A DNA stretch of 64,000 nucleotides. Origin: Ferruginibacter sp. Its GTDB lineage: Bacteria > Bacteroidota > Bacteroidia > Chitinophagales > Chitinophagaceae. Within the stretch, counting starts at the first letter, position 1. Each line of letters starts with the position of its first letter. Shown here one piece after another: positions 1-10,600 of the stretch. Both the position numbers and the translations under genes were made by a program. The notes under the pieces are model-generated. The model searched no databases. It was not told the origin of the DNA and was given only the letters and a program-made list of their open reading frames with translations. The stretch spans positions 372,001 through 436,000 of the forward strand of contig JAHBTO010000001.1 in NCBI GenBank assembly GCA_019638525.1, given 5' to 3'.

Positions 1-1067
1 ATATCATGTACATCAAGGCCTATCATGTGCCCAAGGCCGCATTGAAAAAACATGGCATGGGCGCCTGCTTCAACCGCTTCTGTTGCATTACCTTTCATAA
101 CACCAAGTAGCTGCATGCCCTCTACAATTTTTTGTGCTGCATTTAAATAAACATCTTTATATAAAACGCCTGGCTGTAACATAGCTACTGAACTGGTATG
201 CGCTTGCAATACTATTTCATATACTTCTTTTTGTAGTTGGGTAAAATTTTTACCTGCCGGAAAAGTACAGGTAAGGTCGCCTGCATAATTCATATCATTG
301 GCAGCGCCTGCATCGCATAGTACCATCTGCCCATCTTTAATGGTATTGCCGGCATATACATTGTGCAGTGTTTCGCCATGAATGGTTACAATAGGATGAA
401 ACGAAAGACTTCCATTGTTTGCAAATGCAATCTCTTTCACTTTGGCCATCACTTCATATTCTTTCATACCGGGTTTTGTATAACGCATGGCGGCAAGGTG
501 CATATCGGCACTAATGCCTGCAGCTTTATCCATTTCTACAATTTCACATTCCTCTTTGTATGAACGCTGGCTAACAATTGCTTTAATTAATTGTACCGAT
601 GCTGAATCATGTACTGCACGTACTGCAATGTTTAACCATTGCGCAATCTTTATCCTGTTATTGGCTCGGTATGGTGGTGTAAAATGTATTTTTCTACCAC
701 TGGTTATTGCTTTGCGTATAACGGTTTCAATATTCTTATACGGCGCTGTTTTGGTAACAGCAACCGCAGCTGCCATTTCAGCAATGGTTGGTTGCGGCCC
801 CGTCCACACTATATCATCTATGCTTAAATCATCACCAAAAATGGTTTCTTCGCCCGATTCTGTATCAATAACAGCAGCAAGCCCTGCCAGGTTAATACCA
901 AAATAATATAAAAAGCAACTGTCTTGCCGGTAAGGGTACCAGTTGTCTTTATAGTTCATACCAACTTCATCATTGCCCATAATTAAAATGAGCCCATCTG
1001 TAATTTTTTGTTTTAATACGGTACGCCTGTTTTTATAAACTGATGATTGAAATAACCTGAATTGCAT
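1..1067 (-). CDS. Xaa-Pro aminopeptidase (aminopeptidase P), 3' end cut by window edge
   Basis: An open frame runs on the minus strand from an ATG at 1065-1067 past base 1, giving about 355 residues. The N-terminal half resembles the aminopeptidase P N-domain: an early LFQSSVYKNRR segment, then a DSCFLYYFGINLAG motif. The C-terminal half is the pita-bread metallopeptidase fold. It contains LCDAGAANDMNYAGD, which supplies the two Asp metal ligands, and later GLGHMIGLDVHD with a His ligand, just before the edge. The remaining Glu ligands would lie beyond base 1. The family removes N-terminal residues that precede proline and uses two Mn/Zn ions in the cytosol. Overlapping plus-strand open frames at 363-906 are shadows of this gene. 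The family call is secure; substrate preference is unknown. Confidence 0.93.
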   Translation of the reverse strand, partial: MQFRLFQSSVYKNRRTVLKQKITDGLILIMGNDEVGMNYKDNWYPYRQDSCFLYYFGINLAGLAAVIDTESGEETIFGDDLSIDDIVWTGPQPTIAEMAAAVAVTKTAPYKNIETVIRKAITSGRKIHFTPPYRANNRIKIAQWLNIAVRAVHDSASVQLIKAIVSQRSYKEECEIVEMDKAAGISADMHLAAMRYTKPGMKEYEVMAKVKEIAFANNGSLSFHPIVTIHGETLHNVYAGNTIKDGQMVLCDAGAANDMNYAGDLTCTFPAGKNFTQLQKEVYEIVLQAHTSSVAMLQPGVLYKDVYLNAAQKIVEGMQLLGVMKGNATEAVEAGAHAMFFQCGLGHMIGLDVHD

Positions 1068-1325
1068 GATACCTGTTTTAATTATTGAAGAAAGAGATAA
1101 TGGCTTATGCTAAAGTTAAAACAAATTTTTACCCCGTAACTGTAAGTTTACATCAATGGCAAATGATTTTGCATTAATTGATGTATGCCGAAAATTTAAT
1201 GAACTGTTATTTAATAAATATTGATGTAGTATTTGAATTTTTATACAGCTTTAACATTGTTATTTATAAAAGCATTAAACCTTTGTATAAGTATCGCATC
1301 AAAAATTATCTTAAAAAATTCATGT

Positions 1326-1910
1326 ATGAATAGTTTTACAATTAAATCGCTTGGCATAAAGTTTACCGGTTTACTCTTCCTTGCTTTTGCTGTTTTTTTA
1401 ACTTCGTGCAGCAGTTCTAAATCATATTTTACGACTGATACAAGAAATAAAATAGAACAAAATTCTATCCCATTGGAAAAACTGCAGTTTTATATTGATA
1501 AGGATGTAGAATTAAGAAGGGAGCTTTCATCGGGAGATGCAACTGTAAAATCAGGCAAAGTAGTTCTTGAAAATGGCAGGTATGTTAATATCATTCAATT
1601 GAAAAAAGGAACAGCCGGCGTATGTACCGGTGTTTATAAAAACTCGTTAGACATATCTTTTGAAAGTGGCCAAAACAGTTCTCTTGCATTTTCGGCTGCT
1701 AACGGCCGTAATACCGAAGGCGCTTATCGCCTTGATGCCGAAAAATGGATAAAGCCATATAACAGCCCCGAAGTTGGCAGGGTAACTTATGATGGCGATG
1801 TATATTTTATGCGTTTTAACGGGGCAAGGCCTAAATTAATGATTAAAAAAACATCTACTGATAAATATGAAGTGAATAAAAGGGTGATGAGTGGACGAAA
1901 AGTGGAATAA
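1326..1910 (+). CDS. putative lipoprotein of unknown function
   Basis: The product is 194 residues. The open frame extends up to 1233, but the ATG at 1326 is preferred because it places a clean lipoprotein signal at the N-terminus: a basic start (MNSFTIKSLGIK), a hydrophobic core and a lipobox LTSC at about residues 23-26, followed by Ser-rich sequence. The mature part has no motif I recognise. It is a mixed, moderately charged sequence with a repeated pattern of short beta-like stretches (GKVVLENGRYVNI, GDVYFMRFNGARPKLMI). It stands alone between the divergent aminopeptidase gene and the downstream phosphatase, with no operon partner. Location at the inner or outer membrane is inferred from the lipobox. 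Confidence 0.75.
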   Translation: MNSFTIKSLGIKFTGLLFLAFAVFLTSCSSSKSYFTTDTRNKIEQNSIPLEKLQFYIDKDVELRRELSSGDATVKSGKVVLENGRYVNIIQLKKGTAGVCTGVYKNSLDISFESGQNSSLAFSAANGRNTEGAYRLDAEKWIKPYNSPEVGRVTYDGDVYFMRFNGARPKLMIKKTSTDKYEVNKRVMSGRKVE

Positions 1911-2187
1911 CAAATAGCTAATAGCAACTTTTTATAAAACTATATCCAAAACCTGCATTTCTTTTTTGCCTGATAATTTTGCAGTTCACTTTTTTAATAA
2001 AAAAGGAAGCGATTTTCTATTATCTCGTTAATACAATACATCTTTTGTTTGCCGGTTGATGTAAATAAATACCAGCAAATGAATAAAAGTGCAATTATTT
2101 ATAAGCGTAGAAATTAAGTTTTTTATTATTATATTGCCTTAGCTCTTTAGTTGCTGTTGCATTATTTTAAATGCCTTAACAATCTGC

Positions 2188-2937
2188 ATGTTTAATTTTT
2201 TTAAAAACAATATTAAAGAAGAATCATTAGCCCTTCCATTTACAACAGACATACATTCGCATATTTTACCTGGCATAGATGATGGTGCTGCTGATTTAGA
2301 AACATCTTTACTGCTGATAAAAGGTTTATACAGCATGGGCATACGCAAAGCCATTGCCACACCACATATAATTGGAGACCTGTACCAAAACACTCCATTT
2401 ATAATAAACAATGCGCTTGCAACTGTAAAAGATGCCGTAAAAAAAGCAGGTATAAAAATGGAGTTGCATGCTGCTGCTGAATATATGCTTGATGATTATT
2501 TTATAGAATTATTGAGAAGTAAATCAGCGTTACTAACACTTCATAAAAATATTATCCTAACAGAAATATCATATTCCACTGCACCAGATAACCTGGAACA
2601 GATACTGGCAGAGATCTTCAGCGAAGGTTACTTGCCTATATTGGCTCATCCTGAGCGTTATCACTACTATCATAACAATTATAAAAAATACCAGCAGCTA
2701 AAAGAAATGGGGTTTATGTTGCAGGTAAATATTCTATCACTTACCGGTTATTATGGCAAGAGTGTAAAAAAAGCGGCAAAATACATACTCGAAAATAATT
2801 TAGCTAATTTGTTGGGCACCGACCTCCACCACCACAACCACCTGGCAGCGCTAACCAACTTTACAAACCGTAAAACAATAAACAAATACATGGGGCCAAA
2901 AATTTATAATAACCTGAACTCTATTATAACAACCTAA
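2188..2937 (+). CDS. CpsB/YwqE-type PHP-domain tyrosine phosphatase
   Basis: The 249-residue protein carries the PHP-family metal site. DIHSHILPGIDDGA at about residues 20-33 gives the first His pair and Asp residues. ATPHI, the HPERYHYY segment near residue 155 and DLHHHNH near residue 209 give the rest. Members such as YwqE and CpsB are Mn-dependent phosphatases that dephosphorylate bacterial tyrosine kinases of the Wzc/CpsD type. A Wzc-like kinase with a C-terminal Tyr cluster is encoded at 39959-42310, so this is a plausible partner for cycling its phosphorylation. That pairing is inferred, since the genes are 37 kb apart. The length is normal for the family. Confidence 0.9.
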   Translation: MFNFFKNNIKEESLALPFTTDIHSHILPGIDDGAADLETSLLLIKGLYSMGIRKAIATPHIIGDLYQNTPFIINNALATVKDAVKKAGIKMELHAAAEYMLDDYFIELLRSKSALLTLHKNIILTEISYSTAPDNLEQILAEIFSEGYLPILAHPERYHYYHNNYKKYQQLKEMGFMLQVNILSLTGYYGKSVKKAAKYILENNLANLLGTDLHHHNHLAALTNFTNRKTINKYMGPKIYNNLNSIITT

Positions 2938-2997
2938 TAAACCAAAATATAAACACAATTTGTTACTAAAAAAATTACATTTATTAAAAGTTCTTAA

Positions 2998-5142
2998 GTG
3001 AAATACATGCGATTATTTTTTAGTCTTATACTTATTTTATTACTTCAAAACAGTTTTGCCCAAACTTATTACATAAGCCCATTGGGTAATGATGTTACCG
3101 GAAATGGAAGCATAGGCAATCCATGGAATTCATTATATAAAGCAACAAGTACAGTAACTACTGCCGGAAGTATTATACATGTAAAAGCAGGAGTTTATAA
3201 CGAAGCACTACAATCAGTATTGTCTGTTGGTGTAAGTATTGAAGGAGAAGGTGTTTCATCGGTTATACAAAGTTCTTTTTCCAAAGATTGGGCAGAGTTA
3301 CTATCGCTTAGGTCGCCGGAAGGTACAACCGGTAACCAGGAAATTTCATTTTTAAAATTTACCGGGTTAAACCTTACAGGCTTTTGGGGCATTGTAGTAG
3401 CAGGCCGTAGCAATGTAAGCATACACGATTGCACGATTGAAGATTTTAGCGACAGGGGGGTAATTTTTGATGGCAGGGATGATAATATTGAAGCCGCTCC
3501 TGAAAAATTTGCAACGGGAAATAAATTTTATAATAATATAGTTAACAACTGTGCGGCCTATAATACAGCTACTGGTAAATACGGTAGAGGCTGCCTAAAT
3601 ATTGGCGGGCAAGATGGAATGCTGATATACAATAATACCATTACACAAAACCAACGGCCTGTGGGTTACAATGGTTTTGCTATAAAATACAGCAATAATG
3701 GCTATTTAAAAAACATAAAGATTTATAACAACACTATCATCAAGGTTCCATTTATGGGTAATTATGGAGGTGATGAAGGCTGGGATTTTGCTATTGAGTT
3801 ATGGAATATACTGGGTGGTATGGAAATATATGGCAACAATATACAAGGTGCTGTTGATTTTGTAAATACCAGTAAGGATGAGGCTGATTATGGTGTTTGG
3901 ATTTACAACAACACAATTGGCCAAAAGGAATTAAATAAACATTTTGAGAGCGGATTAATATTTGAAGTGAAAACTGAAGCTGTAGTAATTGAAAATAATA
4001 TTTTTAAAAAAATTGCAGGAGGCATTATCTTTTATACCGAAGGCAACCGCAGTATGTACGATATAACCATTAGGAATAACCGATTTGAGGAAATAGGCAG
4101 TAAAAATGGTAATGGCAATAATGGTAATGGTATCAATATAAGCCCTGGTGTTGTAATGAAAGGAGAGGCCAGCTATTATATAGATAATTTGTGGGTTTAT
4201 AATAATAGTTTTATTGCAGCAGTTAATAATGCTCCATTGTATGGTATTGAAATTAGCGGAGCAGAGGGTGCCGGTAAAATTGTTATAAAAGATAATTCCA
4301 TTAAAGGATTTAATGTAGCGCCTGTTTTTGCAAACCCGGGCGAAGTTATTGACAGCATGGTTATAGAAAAAAATCATTTAGCGGGCAATGGAAATAATAA
4401 TAAACCTTTTTTTATAAGAGGCTTGCCATCTCATCTTATTTTTAAAAAAAATGTTGTTGATGCTTCAATACAATCACCGGGTTTTAATTTTAAACAGCAA
4501 ATCATAAGGCCCGTATATTATGAATTAAAAAACAGTAACATCCTTGAATTAATTGCTATTGCCGCCTTATTGGTGGCTATGTGGTTTTGCATTGGCGAAA
4601 ACATTTATGCGTATGCACCATTTTCATTAGCCGCTGCCATTAGCTTGTTTTTATGTGTTGATGGCGAAGTAAGTTTATCTAAAACCATTGCTGCCGTTTT
4701 ATTTATTATACTATGCCTGTATGGATGGTGGGTATGGCGGCAGCGTGACAGGCGTGGCCACCGTATTGTACGAATTACAAAATCATCTAAAAAAGATATA
4801 ACTATACAAATGCTTATTTTTTCTACAGCATTTATCAGCCTTACATGTGCAGGTTTCATATCCTACAAAAATGCAGCACTTAATACTATAGCATTAACAG
4901 GCAATTTTGTGTACGCAACTTCGTTAACAGGGTTTTGGCTTACTACACAAAAAAAATTTGAAAGCTGGTATTGGTATTTGGTAAGTGGCATTGCAGCTAT
5001 AGCTTATTTTTATTTAACACACTATCTTATTTTTTGCAGCAGTGCAATTGTATTGATAGCTTTTGCTACATGGTGTATGTATGCCTGGAGAAAAAAATTA
5101 AACCGAAAAAGAATTTCATCCTCAGAAAAGTTAAGGGGCTGA
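2998..5142 (+). CDS. secreted right-handed beta-helix protein fused to a PnuC-like membrane domain
   Basis: The 714-residue frame begins at GTG 2998; an ATG three codons later (3007) gives an equally good signal peptide, hydrophobic and ending FAQ. Residues about 22-500 are a parallel beta-helix. They open with YYISPLGNDVTGNGS and contain many YNN-type coils (IYNNTI, IKIYNNTII, IENNIF). From about residue 513 to the end there are roughly seven hydrophobic segments. These read like the nicotinamide riboside transporter PnuC: LELIAIAALLVAMWFCIGEN, a loop, then LYGWWVWRQ, and finally YATSLTGFWLTTQKKFESW followed by two helices. PnuC normally has QW in place of FW in that last motif, so transport is doubtful. 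The beta-helix is paralogous to that at 7672-12036. It ends 6 bp before a convergent gene. The fusion has not been checked against databases. Confidence 0.8.
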   Translation: MKYMRLFFSLILILLLQNSFAQTYYISPLGNDVTGNGSIGNPWNSLYKATSTVTTAGSIIHVKAGVYNEALQSVLSVGVSIEGEGVSSVIQSSFSKDWAELLSLRSPEGTTGNQEISFLKFTGLNLTGFWGIVVAGRSNVSIHDCTIEDFSDRGVIFDGRDDNIEAAPEKFATGNKFYNNIVNNCAAYNTATGKYGRGCLNIGGQDGMLIYNNTITQNQRPVGYNGFAIKYSNNGYLKNIKIYNNTIIKVPFMGNYGGDEGWDFAIELWNILGGMEIYGNNIQGAVDFVNTSKDEADYGVWIYNNTIGQKELNKHFESGLIFEVKTEAVVIENNIFKKIAGGIIFYTEGNRSMYDITIRNNRFEEIGSKNGNGNNGNGINISPGVVMKGEASYYIDNLWVYNNSFIAAVNNAPLYGIEISGAEGAGKIVIKDNSIKGFNVAPVFANPGEVIDSMVIEKNHLAGNGNNNKPFFIRGLPSHLIFKKNVVDASIQSPGFNFKQQIIRPVYYELKNSNILELIAIAALLVAMWFCIGENIYAYAPFSLAAAISLFLCVDGEVSLSKTIAAVLFIILCLYGWWVWRQRDRRGHRIVRITKSSKKDITIQMLIFSTAFISLTCAGFISYKNAALNTIALTGNFVYATSLTGFWLTTQKKFESWYWYLVSGIAAIAYFYLTHYLIFCSSAIVLIAFATWCMYAWRKKLNRKRISSSEKLRG

Positions 5143-5148
5143 TGTAAA

Positions 5149-6693
5149 TTAAACAATTGCCATTTTTTCTTTTATATGGTTTGCCAGCCTTAAACTAATA
5201 GCTACTACGGTAAGGGTTGGGTTTACAGCACCGCCAGTTGTATAACAAGATGAACCGGCAATATATAAATTATCAATGCCGTGAATTTTACAATTGGCAT
5301 CAACCACACCATGTTTAGGATCATCACTCATTCTTGTTGTGCCAAGATGGTGCCAGCCACCACTTGTATAGTCTGGTAACTGTACATCGCCATCTAATAA
5401 AAATTCTTTAAGTTTAACACGGCCAATACCTGCAGCACCTATCTGCTGCCCCAAAAGTTTATTAATAGTAAATACGGTTTTCTTATCAATAGGCGATAAG
5501 GCCCAGAAAAGATTAGCCCTTGGTATGCCCAGTTCATCTTTTTCGTTGCTTAATACTACCCTTGATTCGGGATGAGGAAGTTGCTCTACCCTGGTAAATA
5601 AGCCATAAGACTGGTAAATACTTTTTGAAAAAAACCTTTGAATAAAATTACGTTTATCAAGGGTTGAGTATTTTTTAAATGTATCCAGGCTTTTTCGTGG
5701 GTCATCATTTGACCAAAGTTTTACAGACGGAATAGTCTTGTTCGACATTTCCAATGGCATTAATGATATTGAACCATTAAGTACTTGTAACTCTCTTTGT
5801 TTTTCAGGCGATATGGCCAACTCTGCCCTCACTTTAGTAAACTGCTCCATCAAATACAACTTCAGTTTATCGGTATGGTTCAGCCAAAGTTCGCCGGTTT
5901 TAATTTCGGCATGCTCCATAAAATACCGGCCTACCAAATCATTATCATTACCAAGCCCTTTAGGCGCCTGTTTGTTACATGCCAGTAAAACCCTTGCATT
6001 TTGCATAGCACTACAGGCAAGTATAAAGTTTTTAGCTTTAACGGTATGCTGCTTACCTGCATAGTTTTTTACTGTTACCTGGGTGATGGAGTTTATACTT
6101 TCAGTTGCATCCAAATCAACCACATTGGCATATATATGCAACTGTATGGTTTTTGAATTTACAATAGCATCCTTATATTTTTTTCCAAATCGTGTTGGAG
6201 GGCTAAACTGCCACATCTTTGACCAGATAACTTTTTCATCAAGTGGTAATGGTTTAAAATCGGGGTCTTGTTTCAGCCAATAATCCAGGTTCCATTCGCA
6301 GGGGCCAAGATCTAAAATTGATGTAGCTTTTGGATAATATTTTGCAATATCTTCTCTTTTTATTGGCCATCCGCTGTTTTCTACCCATTCTCTTTTTTCA
6401 AAATCTATATCATCAAATGTAGAACACATGCCTCCCCAATGCCCGGTACTGCCTCCAAAATAATGAAGCCTGCTTGCTTTCATAGGATAATAGGGATGGC
6501 CTGTTATTTTTCCATTATATAATTCCTGGATCCTGTCATCATATTCCATCCCTCCTCCTTCCAGTAAAATTATTTTTTTGAAAGTATTTTCTAATTCAAG
6601 AGCAATACTAATTCCGGCAGCCCCTGCACCTATGATACAAATGTCGCCTTCTATTTGAGAGTTGTTTTCTAACTGCCTGGCATCAATAAGCAT
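5149..6693 (-). CDS. GMC-family FAD-dependent oxidoreductase
   Basis: The protein is 514 residues. It has a dinucleotide-binding motif GAGAAG at residues 22-27, and LLEGGG near 44-49 as the ADP-ribose-binding acidic turn. FGGSTGHWGG near 79-88 is a flavin-contact segment. The C-terminal catalytic region has WHHLGTTRM, followed by GSSCYTTGGAVNPTLT, giving the His and Asn expected of the GMC active site. The family oxidises alcohols and sugars, and relatives include the large subunits of gluconate and fructose dehydrogenases. The gene directly upstream on the same strand (16 bp away) encodes a small signal-bearing protein, which matches the two-subunit layout of those enzymes. The substrate cannot be read from sequence; a sugar or polysaccharide is suggested by the neighbouring exopolysaccharide locus. 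Confidence 0.9.
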   Translation of the reverse strand: MLIDARQLENNSQIEGDICIIGAGAAGISIALELENTFKKIILLEGGGMEYDDRIQELYNGKITGHPYYPMKASRLHYFGGSTGHWGGMCSTFDDIDFEKREWVENSGWPIKREDIAKYYPKATSILDLGPCEWNLDYWLKQDPDFKPLPLDEKVIWSKMWQFSPPTRFGKKYKDAIVNSKTIQLHIYANVVDLDATESINSITQVTVKNYAGKQHTVKAKNFILACSAMQNARVLLACNKQAPKGLGNDNDLVGRYFMEHAEIKTGELWLNHTDKLKLYLMEQFTKVRAELAISPEKQRELQVLNGSISLMPLEMSNKTIPSVKLWSNDDPRKSLDTFKKYSTLDKRNFIQRFFSKSIYQSYGLFTRVEQLPHPESRVVLSNEKDELGIPRANLFWALSPIDKKTVFTINKLLGQQIGAAGIGRVKLKEFLLDGDVQLPDYTSGGWHHLGTTRMSDDPKHGVVDANCKIHGIDNLYIAGSSCYTTGGAVNPTLTVVAISLRLANHIKEKMAIV

Positions 6694-6709
6694 GTGTAAA
6701 AAGTAAATT

Positions 6710-7108
6710 TTATGTTAGTGAAAATAACGCACACTGGCGTGCTTCTGTTTGCGCAATAATCCAGCCATTTAAAACAAAGATTGAGTTTTTTTCAAAGTCG
6801 TCGTGTATTTTGGCATCCAGCATTTCAATCAATTCAAATGAGTCTGTCTTTTCATTGTATACCTTTCCCTTGTTGTCGGTAAGCAATAATTTTTTAAGGG
6901 TAGCTTTATCCTTTTCCTGCGGAACGGCTATTCGATAACTTTTACCAATCGCTCTTAATGTTTTTTCATCGCAAAAGCGGCTAAGCTCATCAGGTATAAC
7001 AATAGAATCGTAGTGTTTTGAACGGCCTTTGATATATTTTATCGCAGGAATTGAAACTGCAGCCAAGGTAACTGCCGTTGCTGAAATTAAGAAAGTCCTT
7101 CTTTTCAT
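6710..7108 (-). CDS. small Tat-like signal protein, probable partner subunit of the GMC oxidoreductase
   Basis: The product is 132 residues from the ATG at 7106-7108. The frame stays open 36 bases further upstream, but this start gives MKRRTFLISATAVTLAAVSI, a basic twin-Arg-like N-terminus followed by a hydrophobic core typical of exported cofactor-enzyme partners. The remainder is soluble, with no domain I recognise with certainty. Size, export signal and position just ahead of a GMC oxidoreductase (16-bp gap, same strand) resemble the gluconate 2-dehydrogenase subunit 3 arrangement, in which the small subunit carries the FAD subunit across the membrane. Only a KRR motif is present rather than the full Tat consensus, so the export route is not certain. 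Confidence 0.7.
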   Translation of the reverse strand: MKRRTFLISATAVTLAAVSIPAIKYIKGRSKHYDSIVIPDELSRFCDEKTLRAIGKSYRIAVPQEKDKATLKKLLLTDNKGKVYNEKTDSFELIEMLDAKIHDDFEKNSIFVLNGWIIAQTEARQCALFSLT

Positions 7109-7671
7109 ATTAGGGTAACAAGTCTTGACGAAATAACCAGGCAAATAACCTGTTTATTCTTATTACATTAAATAAGTTTAGTTTAAAAAAACAAATTTAT
7201 TTGAAAAATATTGCATGTGGTAATAAATTATACAAAATATGCACTCAATAAAATAAACATATAATATTAAAGTTTAATTTTGCATTTCTTTTTATTAATT
7301 GCTTAAAAAGTTAATTTTTTATCTATTTTATTAACATTTATAGGGTTTTTACTAACAATTTTTCGGGATTTTACTATGGGCTAATTATTAATATTCAAAT
7401 TTTTGTTCTTCCTTTAATTATACTCATTAGTTTATATAATTAAATATGTCGTTATATATAAAAGGTGATTTTATCTTCAAAATCCTACTTATTTGTCCCA
7501 TAAAAATTAATTAATCGTAGCACTATTTTTGCCCTTCTGCACCCTTTAAAAATGTAAGGCTTTTTGTTACGTAATATCCTGTGATTATTGAAATATTAGT
7601 AATTGTAATAAACCTATACATTTTGCGTTAATCACATTAAGAATAGTTTAAAATCCAATAATTCCAATTCA
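7109..7671. other. AT-rich intergenic region between divergent genes
   Basis: This 563-bp region separates the GMC pair (minus) from the PKD beta-helix gene (plus) and should hold both promoters. I see no coding frame of note and no RNA gene. One TAnnTTTG-like -7 box (TATTTTTG, 7524-7531) lies 141 bp before the downstream ATG. It has no TTG element at the expected spacing, so no promoter is called. Confidence 0.5.
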
Positions 7672-10600
7672 ATGAAATTTTTATTACTCCTTATTTCTAT
7701 TTTTTTAAGTAGTATATCAAATGCAGCAACTTATTATATAAGCCCAACTGGAAATGATAATACCGGTACCGGTAGCATAACCAATCCCTGGAAAACGCTT
7801 AAAAAAGCAACATCAACTGTAACAACACCCGGTAATATAATTTTTGTTAAAGCCGGCACCTATGTTGAAAACAGTACCAGTACATTAGCAGTGGGTGTAA
7901 GTATCGAAGGCGAGGGTGCTTTGTCAATAATTAAAGCTTCATTTTCTACAGTTTTTCAAATGATAATTGAGGCCCATAGCCCCGAAGGAACCAATGGCAA
8001 CCAACATATAAGTAATATAAGTATGGACGGCCAAAACAGCACTTCCTGGGCAATTCAAATACAGGGCCGCTCTAATTTTTCAATTCATGATTGTATTATT
8101 TACAATTTTGCACAGCGTGGAATAGTATGGGGAGGAAGGGATGATAATGGCGATGCTCCACCAACTATTTATGCAACCGGTAATAAATTTTATAATAATA
8201 CTGTAACTAACTGTGCAAGTTTTGACGGCACTTACGGTTACGGCTGTCTTAATATTGGCGGACAGGATGGAATGCTTATATACAACAATACAATAGTTAC
8301 CACCGGCAATATGCCGGGCTGGCCCATCAAATTATGGAATGAAGGACACATTAAAGGTTGTAAAATTTATAATAACACTTTAAAAAGGCCTCCATTCCCT
8401 TATCAATATAATGGTATTGGCAATTATTTTGATTTTTGTATTGAGATGTTTTATGAACAGGGACTTGAAATTTACAATAATATCATTGAGGGTAGTGTGG
8501 ATTTAAACTACCAAACCAAGGGTGCTTATGCATACAGTGCTTATATACACGATAATGTTTTTGGCAGAACTGCACAGGCTGCCCATTGCGAAACCGGTAT
8601 ATGGCTTGAGTTTCAAACCGAAGGTTTAATAATTGAAAACAATACTTTTAAAAATATTTCGCAGCCGGTTATGTTTTCGTTAAGGCCGGGCAGTTTTATG
8701 AATGATATTACCATTCAAAAAAACCTGGCTTATAATATTGGTAAAACAGATGGTACAAGAGAAGGTTATGCCATTGGCATTATAGTTAATGACAATTCAA
8801 CCAATTATACTGCTTCAAATTGGTTTGTATATAATAATACCTTTTTAGCATTACCTGGCGCCAATGCTCCTTATTTTGGTGTTAATATACCCGGAGGTAA
8901 TTCTTCTAATAACGTAAAACTAATTAATAACATCATAACCAATTTTAATTATTATGCTGTTAGTTGCGATTATGGAAGTCACCTGAATGGTTTGCAGGTA
9001 AGAAATAATACAAAATATAACAATGGTAGCAACAATGCCATTTTATTTGATAATGGGAACCCCTCCAATTATACAAATACTGGTAATATAACAGTAAACC
9101 CTGTTTTAGATGCAAACCATATTCCTGTTGTTGGTTCTTCACCTTGTATAGATGCAGGTATCAATGTGGGGTTACCATATAATGGATCGGCTCCCGAAAT
9201 GGGATTTTATGAAATTGGTGTAACAAATATTCCGCCTACGGCTAATGCAGGGCCCGACCGCACAATAACTTTACCAGCAGATAGTGTACATTTAAATGGT
9301 AGTGGAAATGATCCTGACGGAAATATCACATCCTATCAATGGACAAAAATTTCGGGACCAACTGCTGGCAATATTACCAACCCAAACTTAGCATCCACTT
9401 CAGTTACAGGATTAGTGCAAGGAGTTTATAGATTTGAGTTGAGGGTAACAGATAACGGAGGATCATCTGGCAGAGATACTATGCAGGTAACAGTTAATGC
9501 TGCTCCTACAAATATTCCGCCTACAGCTAATGCAGGACCCGACCAATCAATTACACTACCTACAAATTCAGTTACTCTTAATGGTAGCGGCAACGACCCC
9601 GATGGTAGCATAACAGCTTATTTATGGACTAAAATTTCGGGACCGGCTTGTACTATCACAAATCCTAACAATGCTTCTACTTCTGTTACAGGTATGTTGC
9701 AAGGTACATATAGATTTGAACTGAGAGTTACAGATAATAACGGCGCTTATGGAAGAGATACCATGCAGGTTACGGTTAATGCTGCTCCTACAAATATTCC
9801 GCCTACAGCTAATGCAGGACCCGACCAATCAATTACACTACCTGCCAATTCAGTTACTCTTAATGGTAGCGGTAACGACCCCGATGGTAGCATAACAGCT
9901 TATTTATGGACTAAAATTTCGGGACCAGCTTGCACTATCACAAATCCTAACAGCGCTTCCACTTCTGTTACAGGATTAGTGCAAGGAGTTTATAGATTTG
10001 AATTGAGGGTTACAGATAATAACGGCGCTTATGGAAGAGATACCATGCAGGTAACAGTTAACGCTGCTCCTACAAATATTCCGCCTACAGCTAATGCAGG
10101 ACCCGACCAATCAATAACACTACCTACCAATTCAGTTACTCTTAATGGTAGCGGTAACGACCCCGATGGTAGCATAACAGCTTATTTATGGACTAAAATT
10201 TCGGGACCAGCTTGCACTATCACAAATCCTAACAATGCTTCTACTTCTGTTACAGGTATGTTGCAAGGTACATATAGATTTGAATTGAGGGTTACAGATA
10301 ATAACGGCGCTTATGGAAGAGATACCATGCAGGTAACAGTTAACGCTGCTCCTACAAATATTCCGCCTACAGCTAATGCAGGACCCGACCAATCAATTAC
10401 ACTACCTACCAATTCAGTTACTCTTAATGGTAGCGGTAACGACCCCGATGGTAGCATAACAGCTTATTTATGGACAAAAATTTCGGGACCAGCTTGCACT
10501 ATCACAAATCCTAACAGCGCTTCTACTTCTGTTACAGGTATGTTGCAAGGTACATATAGATTTGAATTGAGGGTTACAGATAATAACGGCGCTTATGGAA

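Noticed and set aside
363..906. Overlapping plus-strand open frames
   Set aside because: They lie opposite the aminopeptidase P reading frame, which has clear family motifs, and their own products show none.
1233..1325. Longer start for the lipoprotein gene
   Set aside because: The added 31 residues would bury the lipobox signal; the start at 1326 gives a standard signal peptide.
2998..5142. Naming the beta-helix fusion a nicotinamide riboside transporter
   Set aside because: The membrane part resembles PnuC, but residues around the usual QW motif are changed and no NAD-salvage gene is adjacent.
7524..7531. Promoter box TATTTTTG ahead of the PKD beta-helix gene
   Set aside because: The nearest upstream TTG is 28 bases away, outside the usual spacing.
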